A stretch of DNA of 64,000 nucleotides from Streptomyces sp. YS415 (GTDB taxonomy: Bacteria; Actinomycetota; Actinomycetes; Streptomycetales; Streptomycetaceae). Both the position numbers and the translations under genes were made by a program. The stretch is from NCBI RefSeq assembly GCF_023544665.1, contig NZ_JAMJFL010000002.1:248001-312000 (forward strand), read 5' to 3'. Shown piece by piece: positions 37,123 through 47,290 of this stretch; position 1 is the first letter of the stretch; the number at the start of each line of letters is the position of its first letter. A model generated the notes under the pieces. That model saw only the letters and a program-made list of their open reading frames with translations, was not told where the DNA came from and did no database searches.

Positions 37123-38475
37123 ATGAGATCTCTGAGAACGGGCTCCACCCTGGCTTCACTCCTCACGGGCGTCGCGATGCTCGGCGGCCTGCTGCTCGCG
37201 GCACCCCCCGCGCACGCCGCCGACGAGCCGCTGCGCGACCTCGCCGCCGCCAAGGGCAAGGTCATCGGCACCGCGGTCACCGGCTCCAAACTCACCGGCA
37301 CCTACGGCGAGATCGCGGCCCGCGAGTTCAACGCGCTCACCCCCGGCAACGCCATGAAGTGGGAGTCGGTCGAGCCCGCGCGCGGCAGCTTCAACTGGGC
37401 CGAGGCCGACCGGATCGTCGAGTTCGCCGAGGCAGGCGGCCAGGAGGTGCGCGGCCACACCCTGGTCTGGCACAGCCAGAACCCGGGCTGGCTGACCAAC
37501 GGCACCTGGACGGCCGCCCAGTTGCGGCAGCTCATGACCGACCACATCGCCACCGAGGTGGGCCGCTACAAGGGGCGGCTCGCCACCTGGGACGTGGTCA
37601 ACGAGCCGTTCAACGAGGACGGCACCTACCGGCAGACGCTCTGGTACAACGGCCTCGGCGCCGACTACATCGCCGAGGCGCTGACCGCGGCCCGCGCGGC
37701 CGACCCGGGCGCCAAGCTGTACATCAACGACTACAACGTCGAGGGCGTCAACGCGAAGTCCACCGCCCTGTACAACCTGGTCAAGTCGCTGAAGGAGCGC
37801 GGCGTACCGATCGACGGCGTCGGACTCCAGGCCCACCTCATCCTCGGCCAGGTGCCGTCCACGCTCCAGCAGAACATCCAGCGCTTCGCCGACCTCGGCG
37901 TCGACGTGGCCATCACCGAGCTGGACATCCGGATCAACCTGCCCGCGGACAGCGCCGAGCTCGCCCAGCAGGCCGCCGAGTACAAGCAGGTGGTCAGCGC
38001 CTGTGTGGCCGTGGCCCGCTGCGTCGGCGTCACCGTCTGGGGCTTCACCGACTCCGACTCCTGGATCCCGGACACCTTCCCCGGGCAGGGCGCCGCGACC
38101 CCGTACGACGAGAACTTCGCGCCGAAACCGGCGTACCACGCCATCGCGGAGGCCCTCGGCGGTACGACGACACCGCCGACGGACGCCTGTACGGCCACGT
38201 ACAGCGTCGTCCACCAGTGGAACTCCGGGTTCACCGGGCAGGTGCGGATCGCCTGCGACGGGGCCTCCCTGTCGTCCTGGAAGGCGACCTGGGCCTACGG
38301 CGCCGGGCAGCGGATCGGGCAGGCCTGGAACGCGACCTGCACCCAGTCGGGCTCCGCGGTCAGCTGCTCCAACGCCCCCTACAACGGGACCGTGCCGGAC
38401 GGGGGTTCGGTGACCTTCGGGTTCAACGCGACCTGGAGCGGGAGCAATCCGGTGCCGGTGGTGACCCTGGGCTGA
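37123..38475 (+). CDS. Secreted endo-1,4-beta-xylanase, GH10 with CBM2
   Basis: The product hydrolyses xylan outside the cell. The 450-residue precursor has a signal peptide cleaved near AHAADEP (about residue 33). A GH10 barrel (about 36-345) carries the acid/base in TWDVVNEPFNE (E161) and the nucleophile in VAITELDIRI (E266). A very short linker (TTTPPTD) leads to a family 2 carbohydrate-binding module (about 353-450) with the expected Cys pair ends and surface Trp residues. It works with the GH3 enzyme and is probably controlled by the LacI regulator upstream. Confidence 0.96.
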   Translation: MRSLRTGSTLASLLTGVAMLGGLLLAAPPAHAADEPLRDLAAAKGKVIGTAVTGSKLTGTYGEIAAREFNALTPGNAMKWESVEPARGSFNWAEADRIVEFAEAGGQEVRGHTLVWHSQNPGWLTNGTWTAAQLRQLMTDHIATEVGRYKGRLATWDVVNEPFNEDGTYRQTLWYNGLGADYIAEALTAARAADPGAKLYINDYNVEGVNAKSTALYNLVKSLKERGVPIDGVGLQAHLILGQVPSTLQQNIQRFADLGVDVAITELDIRINLPADSAELAQQAAEYKQVVSACVAVARCVGVTVWGFTDSDSWIPDTFPGQGAATPYDENFAPKPAYHAIAEALGGTTTPPTDACTATYSVVHQWNSGFTGQVRIACDGASLSSWKATWAYGAGQRIGQAWNATCTQSGSAVSCSNAPYNGTVPDGGSVTFGFNATWSGSNPVPVVTLG

Positions 38476-38548
38476 GAAGTCTGAGAATTTCCCAAGAAAA
38501 TGGTCCCCGGGGCGCTCGTTGTAATAATTCGGACTTACGTTCCTGTCC

Positions 38549-39589
38549 GTGACGGGAGACGAGGCGAACGGGGACGAGGGCCGAAGAGCGGGCCGGCGGT
38601 CGAACGTGCTCAAGGCCGCCGGCCTCGCCCTCGCGGGCGTCGCGGTGCTGGCCGCCGCCGCTGCGGGGTGGGCGTACTGGCAGCTCAACGACAACATCCA
38701 CAGCGTCGACATCAACAGCGCGCTCGGCGACGGCCGGCCGGCGAAGGCGACCCCCTCGGCCACGGCCGCGGAGGAGCTGCCGACCGGGGCGCTGAACATC
38801 CTGGTGCTCGGCTCCGACTCGCGCAGCGGCGCGCGGAACCAGGCGCTCGGCGGCGGCGACAGCACCGGCGCCCGCTCCGACACCGCGATGGTGGTCCACC
38901 TCGACGCGGGACGCTCCGCGGCGACCGTGGTGAGCATCCCCCGGGACACCCTCGTCACCCGGCCCGCCTGCCCGCTGGAGGACGGCGGATCCACCGCGGT
39001 CGCCACCGGCACGATGTTCAACAACGCCTACGCGGTGGGCGGGCCGGTGTGCGCGGTCAAGACGGTCGAGTCGATGACGGACGTCCGCATGGACCACTAC
39101 CTCGAGATCGACTTCGCGGGGTTCGCGCAGCTGGTGGACGCGCTCGGCGGGGTCACGGTCACCACCGAGGAGGACATCGACGACGAGGACAGCCACCTCA
39201 CCCTGGAGGCGGGCACCCACCATCTCGACGGCGAGCAGGCCCTGGCCCTGGCCCGCACCCGGCACGGCATCGGCGACGGCAGCGACCTGGGGCGGATCGT
39301 CCTGCAGCAGCAGCTGGTGAAGGCGCTGCTGGGGCAGATCTCCGCGACCGAGCTGCTCACCGACCCCGCGAAGCTCTACCGGGTCGCCGACGCGGTCACC
39401 GGCAGCCTCACCACCGACACCGGACTGGACTCGCTGACCGAGCTGACCCGCCTCGGCCGGAGCCTGGAGGCGCTCTCGGCGGACGCGGTGCGGACGGTGA
39501 CCCTGCCCGTCGTACCGGCACCCCAGGACTCCAACCGGGTGGTGGCGCGGGAGCCGGAGGCGGGCGAGCTGTGGGAATCGCTGCGCTGA
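38549..39589 (+). CDS. LytR-CpsA-Psr (LCP) family wall-polymer ligase
   Basis: LCP enzymes attach teichoic-type polymers or arabinogalactan-like glycans to peptidoglycan. The 346-residue protein has a cytoplasmic N-terminus and one membrane span (about 27-47). The LCP domain (about 85-270) has ILVLGSDSRSGARN, SDTAMVVHLDAG, TVVSIPRDTLV and LALARTRHGIGDGSDLGRIVLQQQ. The conserved Arg and Asp residues that bind polyprenyl pyrophosphate are intact. GTG start at 38549. No partner operon is seen; the glycan is unknown. Confidence 0.93.
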   Translation: MTGDEANGDEGRRAGRRSNVLKAAGLALAGVAVLAAAAAGWAYWQLNDNIHSVDINSALGDGRPAKATPSATAAEELPTGALNILVLGSDSRSGARNQALGGGDSTGARSDTAMVVHLDAGRSAATVVSIPRDTLVTRPACPLEDGGSTAVATGTMFNNAYAVGGPVCAVKTVESMTDVRMDHYLEIDFAGFAQLVDALGGVTVTTEEDIDDEDSHLTLEAGTHHLDGEQALALARTRHGIGDGSDLGRIVLQQQLVKALLGQISATELLTDPAKLYRVADAVTGSLTTDTGLDSLTELTRLGRSLEALSADAVRTVTLPVVPAPQDSNRVVAREPEAGELWESLR

Positions 39590-39608
39590 AAAGTTTTTTC
39601 GGGGCGGG

Positions 39609-39637
39609 TGTCGATCCGGGCGGTCGTCGCTCGACGC
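39609..39637 (+). promoter_or_regulatory. Candidate ECF42-type promoter
   Basis: TGTCGA (39609-39614) and CGAC (from 39632) are 17 bp apart, upstream of the DGPF gene. Promoters of ECF42 sigma factors are reported to have TGTCGA at -35 and CGA at -10. The adjacent ECF42-type sigma gene supports autoregulation. Confidence 0.65.
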
Positions 39638-39686
39638 AGGGGTGAGAGGCCGGGAAGGACCCGGCCGTCCGCCACGAGGAGCCACC

Positions 39687-40043
39687 ATGCCCCGCTACCT
39701 GTCGCTCGTGCAGATCGACGAGAAGAGAGCCCCCGCCGAGGGCCCCAGCGCCGAGCTGATGCAGCGCATGGGGGAGCTGATCGAGGAGATGACGAAGGCC
39801 GGCGTGCTGCTCGACACGGCCGGTCTGACGCCGACCGCCCAGGGCGTGCGGGTGCACTACGAGGGCGGCCGGACGTCCGTCACGGACGGGCCCTTCACCG
39901 AGGCCAAGGAGGTCGTCGGCGGGTACGCCCTGATGCAGTGCAAGGACCGGGCCGAGGCGATCGAGTGGGCGACCCGCTTCCTGAAGGTCCACGAGTCCCA
40001 CTGGACGGTCACCTGCGAGGTCCGCGAGATCGCCGAGGGCTAG
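39687..40043 (+). CDS. YCII/DGPF-domain protein
   Basis: A 118-residue dimeric alpha/beta-barrel-like protein of the YciI/DGPF family, with VTDGPFTEAKEVVGGYALMQ as the family signature. The role is unknown. Such proteins are the standard genomic partner and target of ECF42 sigma factors, and the sigma gene follows 44 bp later. AGGAG is positioned before the ATG at 39687. Cytoplasmic. Confidence 0.9.
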   Translation: MPRYLSLVQIDEKRAPAEGPSAELMQRMGELIEEMTKAGVLLDTAGLTPTAQGVRVHYEGGRTSVTDGPFTEAKEVVGGYALMQCKDRAEAIEWATRFLKVHESHWTVTCEVREIAEG

Positions 40044-40087
40044 AGCTGTTTGGTGCGCGCCCCGCGGGAGGTGTTGCATGGTGGGCT

Positions 40088-41341
40088 GTGACTTCACAGC
40101 CCGCCGTGGACCCCCGCGGTGCCGTCGAGACCGTCTTCCGGATCGAGTCCCCGAGGATCGTCGCCGCCGTCGCCCGTGTCGTCCGGGACGTCGGACTCGC
40201 CGAGGAGCTCGCGCAGGACGCCCTGGTCGCCGCGCTGGAGCAGTGGCCGCGGGACGGGGTGCCCCACAACCCGGGCGCCTGGCTCATGACCGCCGCCCGC
40301 CGCCGCGCGGTCGACCTGGTCCGGCGCCGCGAGAACTACGCCGGCAAGCTCGCCGAGATCGGTCGCACGCTGGACGGCACGGTCCCGCCCGAGGAGCCCT
40401 CGGGGCCGGACGACATCGACGACGACCTGCTCCGGCTGGTGTTCACCACCTGCCATCCGGTGCTGTCGACCGAGGCCCGCATCGCCCTCACGCTGCGGCT
40501 GCTCGGCGGTCTGACCACCGCCGAGATCGCCCGCGCCTTCCTGGTCCCCGAACCGACGGTCGCCCAGCGCATCGTCCGCGCCAAGCGCACCCTCGCCACG
40601 AGGAACGTCGCCTTCGAAGTCCCCTACGGCGCCGACCGCGAGGCCCGTCTCGGCTCCGTACTGGAGGTCATCTACCTGATCTTCAACGAGGGGTACGCCG
40701 CCACCGAGGGCGCCGACCTGCTGCGCCCGTCGCTGTGCGAGGACGCCCTGCGTCTGGCCCGCGTGCTCTCCGCGCTGATGCCGAAGGAGCCCGAAGTCCA
40801 CGGCCTCACCGCCCTGCTGGAGTTCCAGGCGTCCCGCACCGCCGCCCGCACCGGACCGGACGGCACGCCGGTCCTTCTCAAGGACCAGAACCGCCGCCGC
40901 TGGAACCGCATGCTGATCGCCCGCGGCATCCGGGCCCTGGCCCGCGCGGACGCCGCCGGCAGCCCCGGCCCCTACACCCTCCAGGCCGCCATCGCCGCCT
41001 GCCACGCCCACGCGTACAGCTACGAGGAGACCGACTGGAGGAGCATCGCCACCCTCTACGCCCTGCTCGCCGCCCGAGCCCCCTCCCCGGTCGTCGAACT
41101 GAACCGGGCCGTGGCGGTGTCGATGGCCGAGGGCCCGGCCCGGGCCCTGGAGATCGTCGACGCCCTCGCCGCCGAACCGGCCCTGCGCGACTACCACTTG
41201 CTGCCGAGCGTCCGCGGCGACCTGCTGCACCGCCTCGGCCGTACGGCGGAGGCGGGCGCGGAGTTCGCCCGGGCGGCCGCCCTGACCCGCAACGAGCGGG
41301 AACGGGAGCTGCTGCTGCGCCGGGCGGCTCAGAGCGGGTGA
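40088..41341 (+). CDS. ECF42-group RNA polymerase sigma factor with C-terminal extension
   Basis: A 417-residue sigma factor, far longer than ordinary ECFs. Region 2 lies at about 15-80 (VARVVRDVGLAEELAQDALVAALEQW). Region 4 lies at about 110-170 (LTLRLLGGLTTAEIARAFLVPEPTVAQRIVRAKRTL). Residues about 185-417 form the DUF6596/TPR-like extension (VIYLIFNEGYAATEG, LNRAVAVSMAEGPARALEIV) that is needed for activity in this group. No anti-sigma gene is nearby. The DGPF gene upstream and its TGTCGA promoter fit the group. Start GTG 40088. Its stop overlaps the convergent methyltransferase by 13 bp. Confidence 0.92.
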   Translation: MTSQPAVDPRGAVETVFRIESPRIVAAVARVVRDVGLAEELAQDALVAALEQWPRDGVPHNPGAWLMTAARRRAVDLVRRRENYAGKLAEIGRTLDGTVPPEEPSGPDDIDDDLLRLVFTTCHPVLSTEARIALTLRLLGGLTTAEIARAFLVPEPTVAQRIVRAKRTLATRNVAFEVPYGADREARLGSVLEVIYLIFNEGYAATEGADLLRPSLCEDALRLARVLSALMPKEPEVHGLTALLEFQASRTAARTGPDGTPVLLKDQNRRRWNRMLIARGIRALARADAAGSPGPYTLQAAIAACHAHAYSYEETDWRSIATLYALLAARAPSPVVELNRAVAVSMAEGPARALEIVDALAAEPALRDYHLLPSVRGDLLHRLGRTAEAGAEFARAAALTRNERERELLLRRAAQSG

Positions 41342-42489
41342 CCGATCAGCATGGTGGGCGCGCCCTGCACCCGGGTGAGGAACACCGTCGCCGCGTTCGG
41401 CCCCTGCGGCTTGACCTTCCTGCGCAGCTCCTCCGGCTCGACGGCGGACCCCCGCTTCTTGACGGTGAGGACGCCGACCTCGCGCTGCCGTAGCAGGGCC
41501 TTCAGCTTCTTGACGTTGAAGGGGAGCCGGTCGGTGATCTCGTAGGGCGTCGCGAAGGGCGTCGGGTGCAGCTCGTCGGCGGTGATGTACGCGATGGTCG
41601 CGTCGATGAGCCCGCCGCCCACCGCCGCGGCGGCCTCGGCGACCAGATGGGACCGGATGACGGCGCCGTCGGGCTCGTACAGATACCGCCCGACGGGCCG
41701 GACGGCGGGGTCGGGCAGGCCCCGGCCGAGGAGGGTGCGCGGACCGGGGAGCAGGGTCGCGCGCACGGCGCCCGGCGCGGTGCCGAACCACAGCACCGCC
41801 TCCTTCACGTCCCCGCCGTCCGAGATCCACTCGGCCTCGGCGCCGTCCGGGACGGCCTCGTGCGGGATGCCGGGCGCGACCTTCAGGGCGGCGTGCGGGG
41901 CCGTGCCGGCCGCCCGGACGGCCCAGGACAGGGGAGGCGAGTAGGCCTCGGGATCGAAGATGCGGCCCCGGCCGCCGCGCCGCGCCGGATCGACGAACAC
42001 GGCGTCGTACCCGGCCGTGCCGACCTCCGTGACGTCCGCCTCGCGCACCTCGATCAGGTCGGCGAGCCCGAGCGCCTCGGCGTTGGCGCGGGCGACGGCG
42101 GCCGTCAGGGGGTCCCGGTCCACCGCCAGCACCCGGATCCCGGCCCGGGCCAGCGCGATCGCGTCCCCGCCGATCCCGCAGCACAGGTCCGCGACGGAGG
42201 CGACGCCCAGGTCCCTCAGGCGCCCGGCCCGGTACGCCGCCACACTCGCCCGTGTCGACTGCTCGACCCCGTTCGGCGTGAAGAACATCCGCCCCGCGTC
42301 CTCGGCGCCGAACTTGGCCTCCGCCCGCTGCCGCAGCCGCGCCTGGCCGAGCGCCGCCGACACCAGGTCGGCGGGGTGGTCCCGGCGCAGCCGGGTGGCG
42401 ACCGCGAGTTCGTCGGCGGGGGCGGTGCCGCGCACCGCGTCGAGGAGGGCGCGGCCCTCGGGGGTGAGGAGGGGAGCGAGGTCGTTCAC
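41329..42489 (-). CDS. Class I SAM-dependent methyltransferase with THUMP-like C-terminal domain
   Basis: A 386-residue protein. The Rossmann methyltransferase core (about 85-215) has VADLCCGIGGDAIALARAG (SAM motif I), VLAVDRDP and YDAVFVDPARRGG, an NPPY-like motif IV in which the Asn is Asp. The C-terminal 90 residues (RLPFNVKKLKALLRQREVGVLTVKKRG) resemble a THUMP-like domain, suggesting an RNA substrate, but the target is unknown. GTG start at 42489. It overlaps the sigma gene tail-to-tail. Confidence 0.85.
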   Translation of the reverse strand: MNDLAPLLTPEGRALLDAVRGTAPADELAVATRLRRDHPADLVSAALGQARLRQRAEAKFGAEDAGRMFFTPNGVEQSTRASVAAYRAGRLRDLGVASVADLCCGIGGDAIALARAGIRVLAVDRDPLTAAVARANAEALGLADLIEVREADVTEVGTAGYDAVFVDPARRGGRGRIFDPEAYSPPLSWAVRAAGTAPHAALKVAPGIPHEAVPDGAEAEWISDGGDVKEAVLWFGTAPGAVRATLLPGPRTLLGRGLPDPAVRPVGRYLYEPDGAVIRSHLVAEAAAAVGGGLIDATIAYITADELHPTPFATPYEITDRLPFNVKKLKALLRQREVGVLTVKKRGSAVEPEELRRKVKPQGPNAATVFLTRVQGAPTMLIGHPL

Positions 42490-42579
42490 CGGGTCATTGT
42501 GGGCCAGTCGGTGGACGGTGCGCCCGCGGCGGCGGTGTCGGCCGGTCGTCGCGGGGGGTGCCTGGGAGGATCCGGCTCC

Positions 42580-43509
42580 ATGCGAGTAGTAGGACAAAAT
42601 GATAAAAAACGGTCCGCTCGAAGGGCCCGGCTCCGCGGCGCAATCGCCGTGCTCGCCGTCGCCGCCATCGCCTCCGGCTGCGCCCAGGGCACCGAGGCGA
42701 CGACCAGCCCCGCCCCCGGCCAGCAGCCCCTCCTGGCGCCGCCCGCCCGGGCCCTGGACTCCTACGCCACCAAGCTGCGCGCCACCGCCGCCGCCCGGGC
42801 CGCCGCCACGAAGCGCTGGGGCCTGGCCAAGGTCCCGCTGACACCCCCAGCCCCGCCCGCGAAGAAGCCCCGGATCACCACCCGCAAGGGCTTCGAGGTC
42901 GACGGGCACACCGAACGCAACCTCCCGCCGGTCTTCACCACGGTCCCCACCGAGCAGAAGGTCGTCTTCCTCACCATCGACGACGGCGCCGAGAAGGACC
43001 CGGCGTTCCTGCGGATGATGACCGAGCTGAGGATCCCGTACACCGCCTTCCTCAGCGACTACCTGGTCAAGGAGGACTACGCCTACTTCAAGCGGATGGG
43101 CGACCAAGGGACCGGGCTGCACAACCACACCCTGAACCACCCCTTCATGCCCGGCCTGTCCTACGCCCGCCAGAAGCGCGAGATCTGCGGCATGCAGGAC
43201 GTGATCGAGAAGCGGTACGGCACCCGGCCCGTCCTCTTCCGGCCGCCCTTCGGCAGCTACAACGCCGACACCCTGCGCGCCGCCAAGGCCTGCGGCATCA
43301 CGCACGCGCCCCTGTGGAACGAGGAGGTGTTCGTCGACCGCTGGGAGTACCGCGAGTGGGACCGGGACATCCACCCCGGCGACATCGTGCTCAGCCACTT
43401 CCGGGGCCGGGAGCACTGGAAGGGCACCATGCCCGACATGATCCGCCGGTTCCTCGACAGGATCACCGCCGAGGGGTACGCGGTGGCCCGTCTCGAGGAC
43501 TACCTGTGA
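42580..43509 (+). CDS. Lipoprotein polysaccharide deacetylase (NodB domain)
   Basis: A 309-residue surface deacetylase. A lipoprotein signal ends in IASGCAQG (lipobox Cys about residue 34). A Pro/Ala linker follows, then the NodB domain (about 120-300) with VVFLTIDDGAEKDP (the metal Asp pair; the canonical motif is TFDDGP), HNHTLNHPFM (metal His motif) and FRPPFGSYN. The start ATG 42580 has GGGAGGA 9 bp upstream. It overlaps the next, paralogous deacetylase by 4 bp. Substrate may be peptidoglycan or a surface glycan. Confidence 0.9.
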   Translation: MRVVGQNDKKRSARRARLRGAIAVLAVAAIASGCAQGTEATTSPAPGQQPLLAPPARALDSYATKLRATAAARAAATKRWGLAKVPLTPPAPPAKKPRITTRKGFEVDGHTERNLPPVFTTVPTEQKVVFLTIDDGAEKDPAFLRMMTELRIPYTAFLSDYLVKEDYAYFKRMGDQGTGLHNHTLNHPFMPGLSYARQKREICGMQDVIEKRYGTRPVLFRPPFGSYNADTLRAAKACGITHAPLWNEEVFVDRWEYREWDRDIHPGDIVLSHFRGREHWKGTMPDMIRRFLDRITAEGYAVARLEDYL

Positions 43510-44201
43510 GGCCCCGGGGCCCGCTCGCCGGGGCGGTGGCGGCCGTCCTCCTGACGGGCTGCGCCCAGGCCGCGGGCCCCTCGGACCGGCCGCTCCCGGG
43601 GGCGCCCGGAGCCGCCCGCCCGCCGGTCGTGCAGCACGTCGCCACCGACGACAGGGTCGTCTTCCTCACCTACGACGACGGCGCCGAACAGGACCCCCGC
43701 TTCGTCGGCCTGGTCCGCGAGCGGCGGCTCCCCGTCGCCATGTTCCTCACGGACAGCGTGGTCGGCCCGGGCTACGGCCACTTCGCGCGGCTGCAGTCGG
43801 TGGGCGCGTCGATCCAGAACCACACCCTCGACCACCGGGCCCTGCGCGGCCTGCCGTACGCCGGCCAGCGCGCCGAGATCTGCGGCCAGCAGGACAAGCT
43901 CCGCGCCCGCTTCGGCATCCGCCCCCGCCTGTTCCGGCCCCCGCACGGCACGTACGACGCGACCACGCTCCGCGCGGCGGCCGACTGCGGGATCTCGGCG
44001 ATGGTGCTGTGGCGGGCGGCGATGGGCGGCGACGGCCGGCTGGCCTACACCGGGGGCCCGCACCACCTGCGCCCCGGCGACATCGTCTCGCTGCCCTCGG
44101 ACGACCCGACGGGCGTGCCGCTGGTGGAGCGGACCCGGCGGCTGCTCGGGGAGATCCGGGAGCGGGGACTGCGGGTCGGCAGGCTCGAGGACTACCTCTG
44201 A
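43506..44201 (+). CDS. Second, coupled lipoprotein polysaccharide deacetylase
   Basis: A 231-residue paralogue of the preceding gene, started by GTG within its stop (GTGA). A short signal with lipobox VLLTGCAQ is followed almost directly by NodB: VVFLTYDDGAEQDP, IQNHTLDHRAL, FRPPHGTYD, and the same closing RLEDYL as its neighbour. The 80-residue linker of the first protein is missing. The two probably arose by tandem duplication and act on the same surface polymer. Confidence 0.88.
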   Translation: MRPRGPLAGAVAAVLLTGCAQAAGPSDRPLPGAPGAARPPVVQHVATDDRVVFLTYDDGAEQDPRFVGLVRERRLPVAMFLTDSVVGPGYGHFARLQSVGASIQNHTLDHRALRGLPYAGQRAEICGQQDKLRARFGIRPRLFRPPHGTYDATTLRAAADCGISAMVLWRAAMGGDGRLAYTGGPHHLRPGDIVSLPSDDPTGVPLVERTRRLLGEIRERGLRVGRLEDYL

Positions 44202-44224
44202 CGCGCCGCGCCGAGCCGTCGGCA

Positions 44225-44251
44225 TTAGCAGTCCGCTTGACCGAGTGCTAA
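44225..44251. promoter_or_regulatory. CIRCE element 1 (HrcA operator)
   Basis: TTAGCAGTC-N9-GAGTGCTAA differs from the CIRCE consensus (TTAGCACTC-N9-GAGTGCTAA) at one base. It lies upstream of groES. Confidence 0.95.
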
Positions 44252-44271
44252 CCGCGGTCATAGTCTCGGCT

Positions 44272-44298
44272 CTGGCACTCCCCACTGGAGAGTGCCAA
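44272..44298. promoter_or_regulatory. CIRCE element 2 (HrcA operator)
   Basis: CTGGCACTC-N9-GAGTGCCAA is a second, symmetric-variant CIRCE, 20 bp after the first and about 100 bp before the groES start. Tandem CIRCE sites imply tight HrcA heat-shock repression. Confidence 0.93.
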
Positions 44299-44395
44299 CT
44301 ACGCGACGGGCAGGTCCGGCACCCGCGACGACGGATCCACCTGGTCGCCACCTCAGACAGTCAACCCCGTGATCTCCGAAGGGGGAGGTCGGATC

Positions 44396-44704
44396 GTGAC
44401 GACCACCAGCTCCAAGGTTGCCATCAAGCCGCTCGAGGACCGCATTGTGGTCCAGCCGCTCGACGCCGAGCAGACCACCGCCTCTGGCCTGGTCATCCCG
44501 GACACCGCCAAGGAGAAGCCCCAGGAGGGCGTCGTCCTGGCCGTGGGTCCGGGCCGCTTCGAGAACGGCGAGCGCCTGCCGCTCGACGTCCAGACCGGCG
44601 ACATCGTGCTGTACAGCAAGTACGGCGGCACCGAGGTGAAGTACAACGGCGAGGAGTACCTCGTCCTCTCGGCTCGCGACGTGCTCGCGATCATCGAGAA
44701 GTAA
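44396..44704 (+). CDS. groES: Co-chaperonin GroES
   Basis: GroES caps the GroEL chamber during ATP-driven folding. The 102-residue product starts [20 protein letters not shown] and has the mobile loop around [21 protein letters not shown] and the closing [16 protein letters not shown] start at 44396 with GGGGGAGG upstream. Controlled by two CIRCE sites. groEL1 follows after 118 bp. Confidence 0.98.
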   Translation: MTTTSSKVAIKPLEDRIVVQPLDAEQTTASGLVIPDTAKEKPQEGVVLAVGPGRFENGERLPLDVQTGDIVLYSKYGGTEVKYNGEEYLVLSARDVLAIIEK

Positions 44705-44727
44705 CCACAACCTCAAAGTTTTTCGAG

Positions 44728-46451
<1,724 letters not shown>

Positions 46452-46467
46452 CGCACGTCAGCACTGA

Positions 46468-46503
46468 GGCCCGGCACCCCCGCTTCCGCGGGGGTGCCGG
46501 GCC
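46468..46503. terminator. Terminator after groEL1
   Basis: A 16-bp perfect stem (GGCCCGGCACCCCCGC with its complement) has a TTCC loop and serves groEL1 and the convergent gene. Confidence 0.9.
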
Positions 46504-46513
46504 TTCGCGTTGT

Positions 46514-47221
46514 CTACTGCTCCAGCTCGTCCAGCGCGCCAAGCTGCTCCATCAGGCCCAGCCGGTCGTACTGCCACCAGCCCTCGGCGATCTTCCCGTC
46601 CGGGGTGCACCGGTGAATGGTGCACCCGGTCATGGACACCTGCCTGCCGGTCGCCTCGATGCCCATGAACTCGCCCTTGTGCCGGCCGTCGAACCTCCAG
46701 CGGGTGCACACCAGGTCGCCCTGGGCCAGCTGGTCCTCGATCGTGAACGTGATGTCGAAGCCGTCGCGCCACATCCGCACCTCGCGCCGCATGGCATCGA
46801 TGCCGATGTTGTCCTGCGGATTGGCGGGATCGTGGTCGTGATAGTCCTCGATGAGCACGTCGTTGAGGGTGGGAGCCTCGTCCTTCGCGGCTATCTCCTC
46901 GAAGAACCGCCGCACGGTCGCCTCGGCCGGCTGATCGTCGCGCACGACGTCCAGATCGGTGAAGGTCGGCGTCTCGTCGCAGAGGGCGACCATGTCCCGG
47001 AAGATCCGGTCGGTCTCGGGGAGATTCGAGTTCCGCATGGCCTCCTCGTACGACGGGAACTCCACGATCTCGATGAAGTGCGACGCGTCGGACCGGTCCT
47101 TGCCGATCACGTTGTGCGTCGCGGTCCGCTTCCCCTTGGTCTGCTCGACCCACGTGTCCATCAGCCGGTTCATCTCGTCGAACCGGCTCGTCCTGCAGTC
47201 GATGAGCTGTACGAACGTCAT
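46514..47221 (-). CDS. SnoaL-like domain protein with N-terminal ferredoxin-like domain
   Basis: A 235-residue cytoplasmic protein. The N-terminal 95 residues (MTFVQLIDCRTSRFDEMNRL, then HFIEIVEFPSYEEAMRNS) look like a Dabb/monooxygenase-type ferredoxin fold. Residues about 105-225 (FEEIAAKDEAPTLNDVLIEDYHDHDPAN, FTIEDQLAQGDLVCTRWRF, GWWQYDRLGLMEQLG) form a SnoaL-like alpha+beta barrel of the ester-cyclase type. The substrate is unknown. It stands alone, convergent with groEL1. Confidence 0.82.
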   Translation of the reverse strand: MTFVQLIDCRTSRFDEMNRLMDTWVEQTKGKRTATHNVIGKDRSDASHFIEIVEFPSYEEAMRNSNLPETDRIFRDMVALCDETPTFTDLDVVRDDQPAEATVRRFFEEIAAKDEAPTLNDVLIEDYHDHDPANPQDNIGIDAMRREVRMWRDGFDITFTIEDQLAQGDLVCTRWRFDGRHKGEFMGIEATGRQVSMTGCTIHRCTPDGKIAEGWWQYDRLGLMEQLGALDELEQ

Positions 47222-47290
47222 GGCGTCGCCTCCGTCCCCCGAAGGTCCGGTCGAACAGCTCCATTGTCTCCGCCCGGCCGGACGCGCGCC

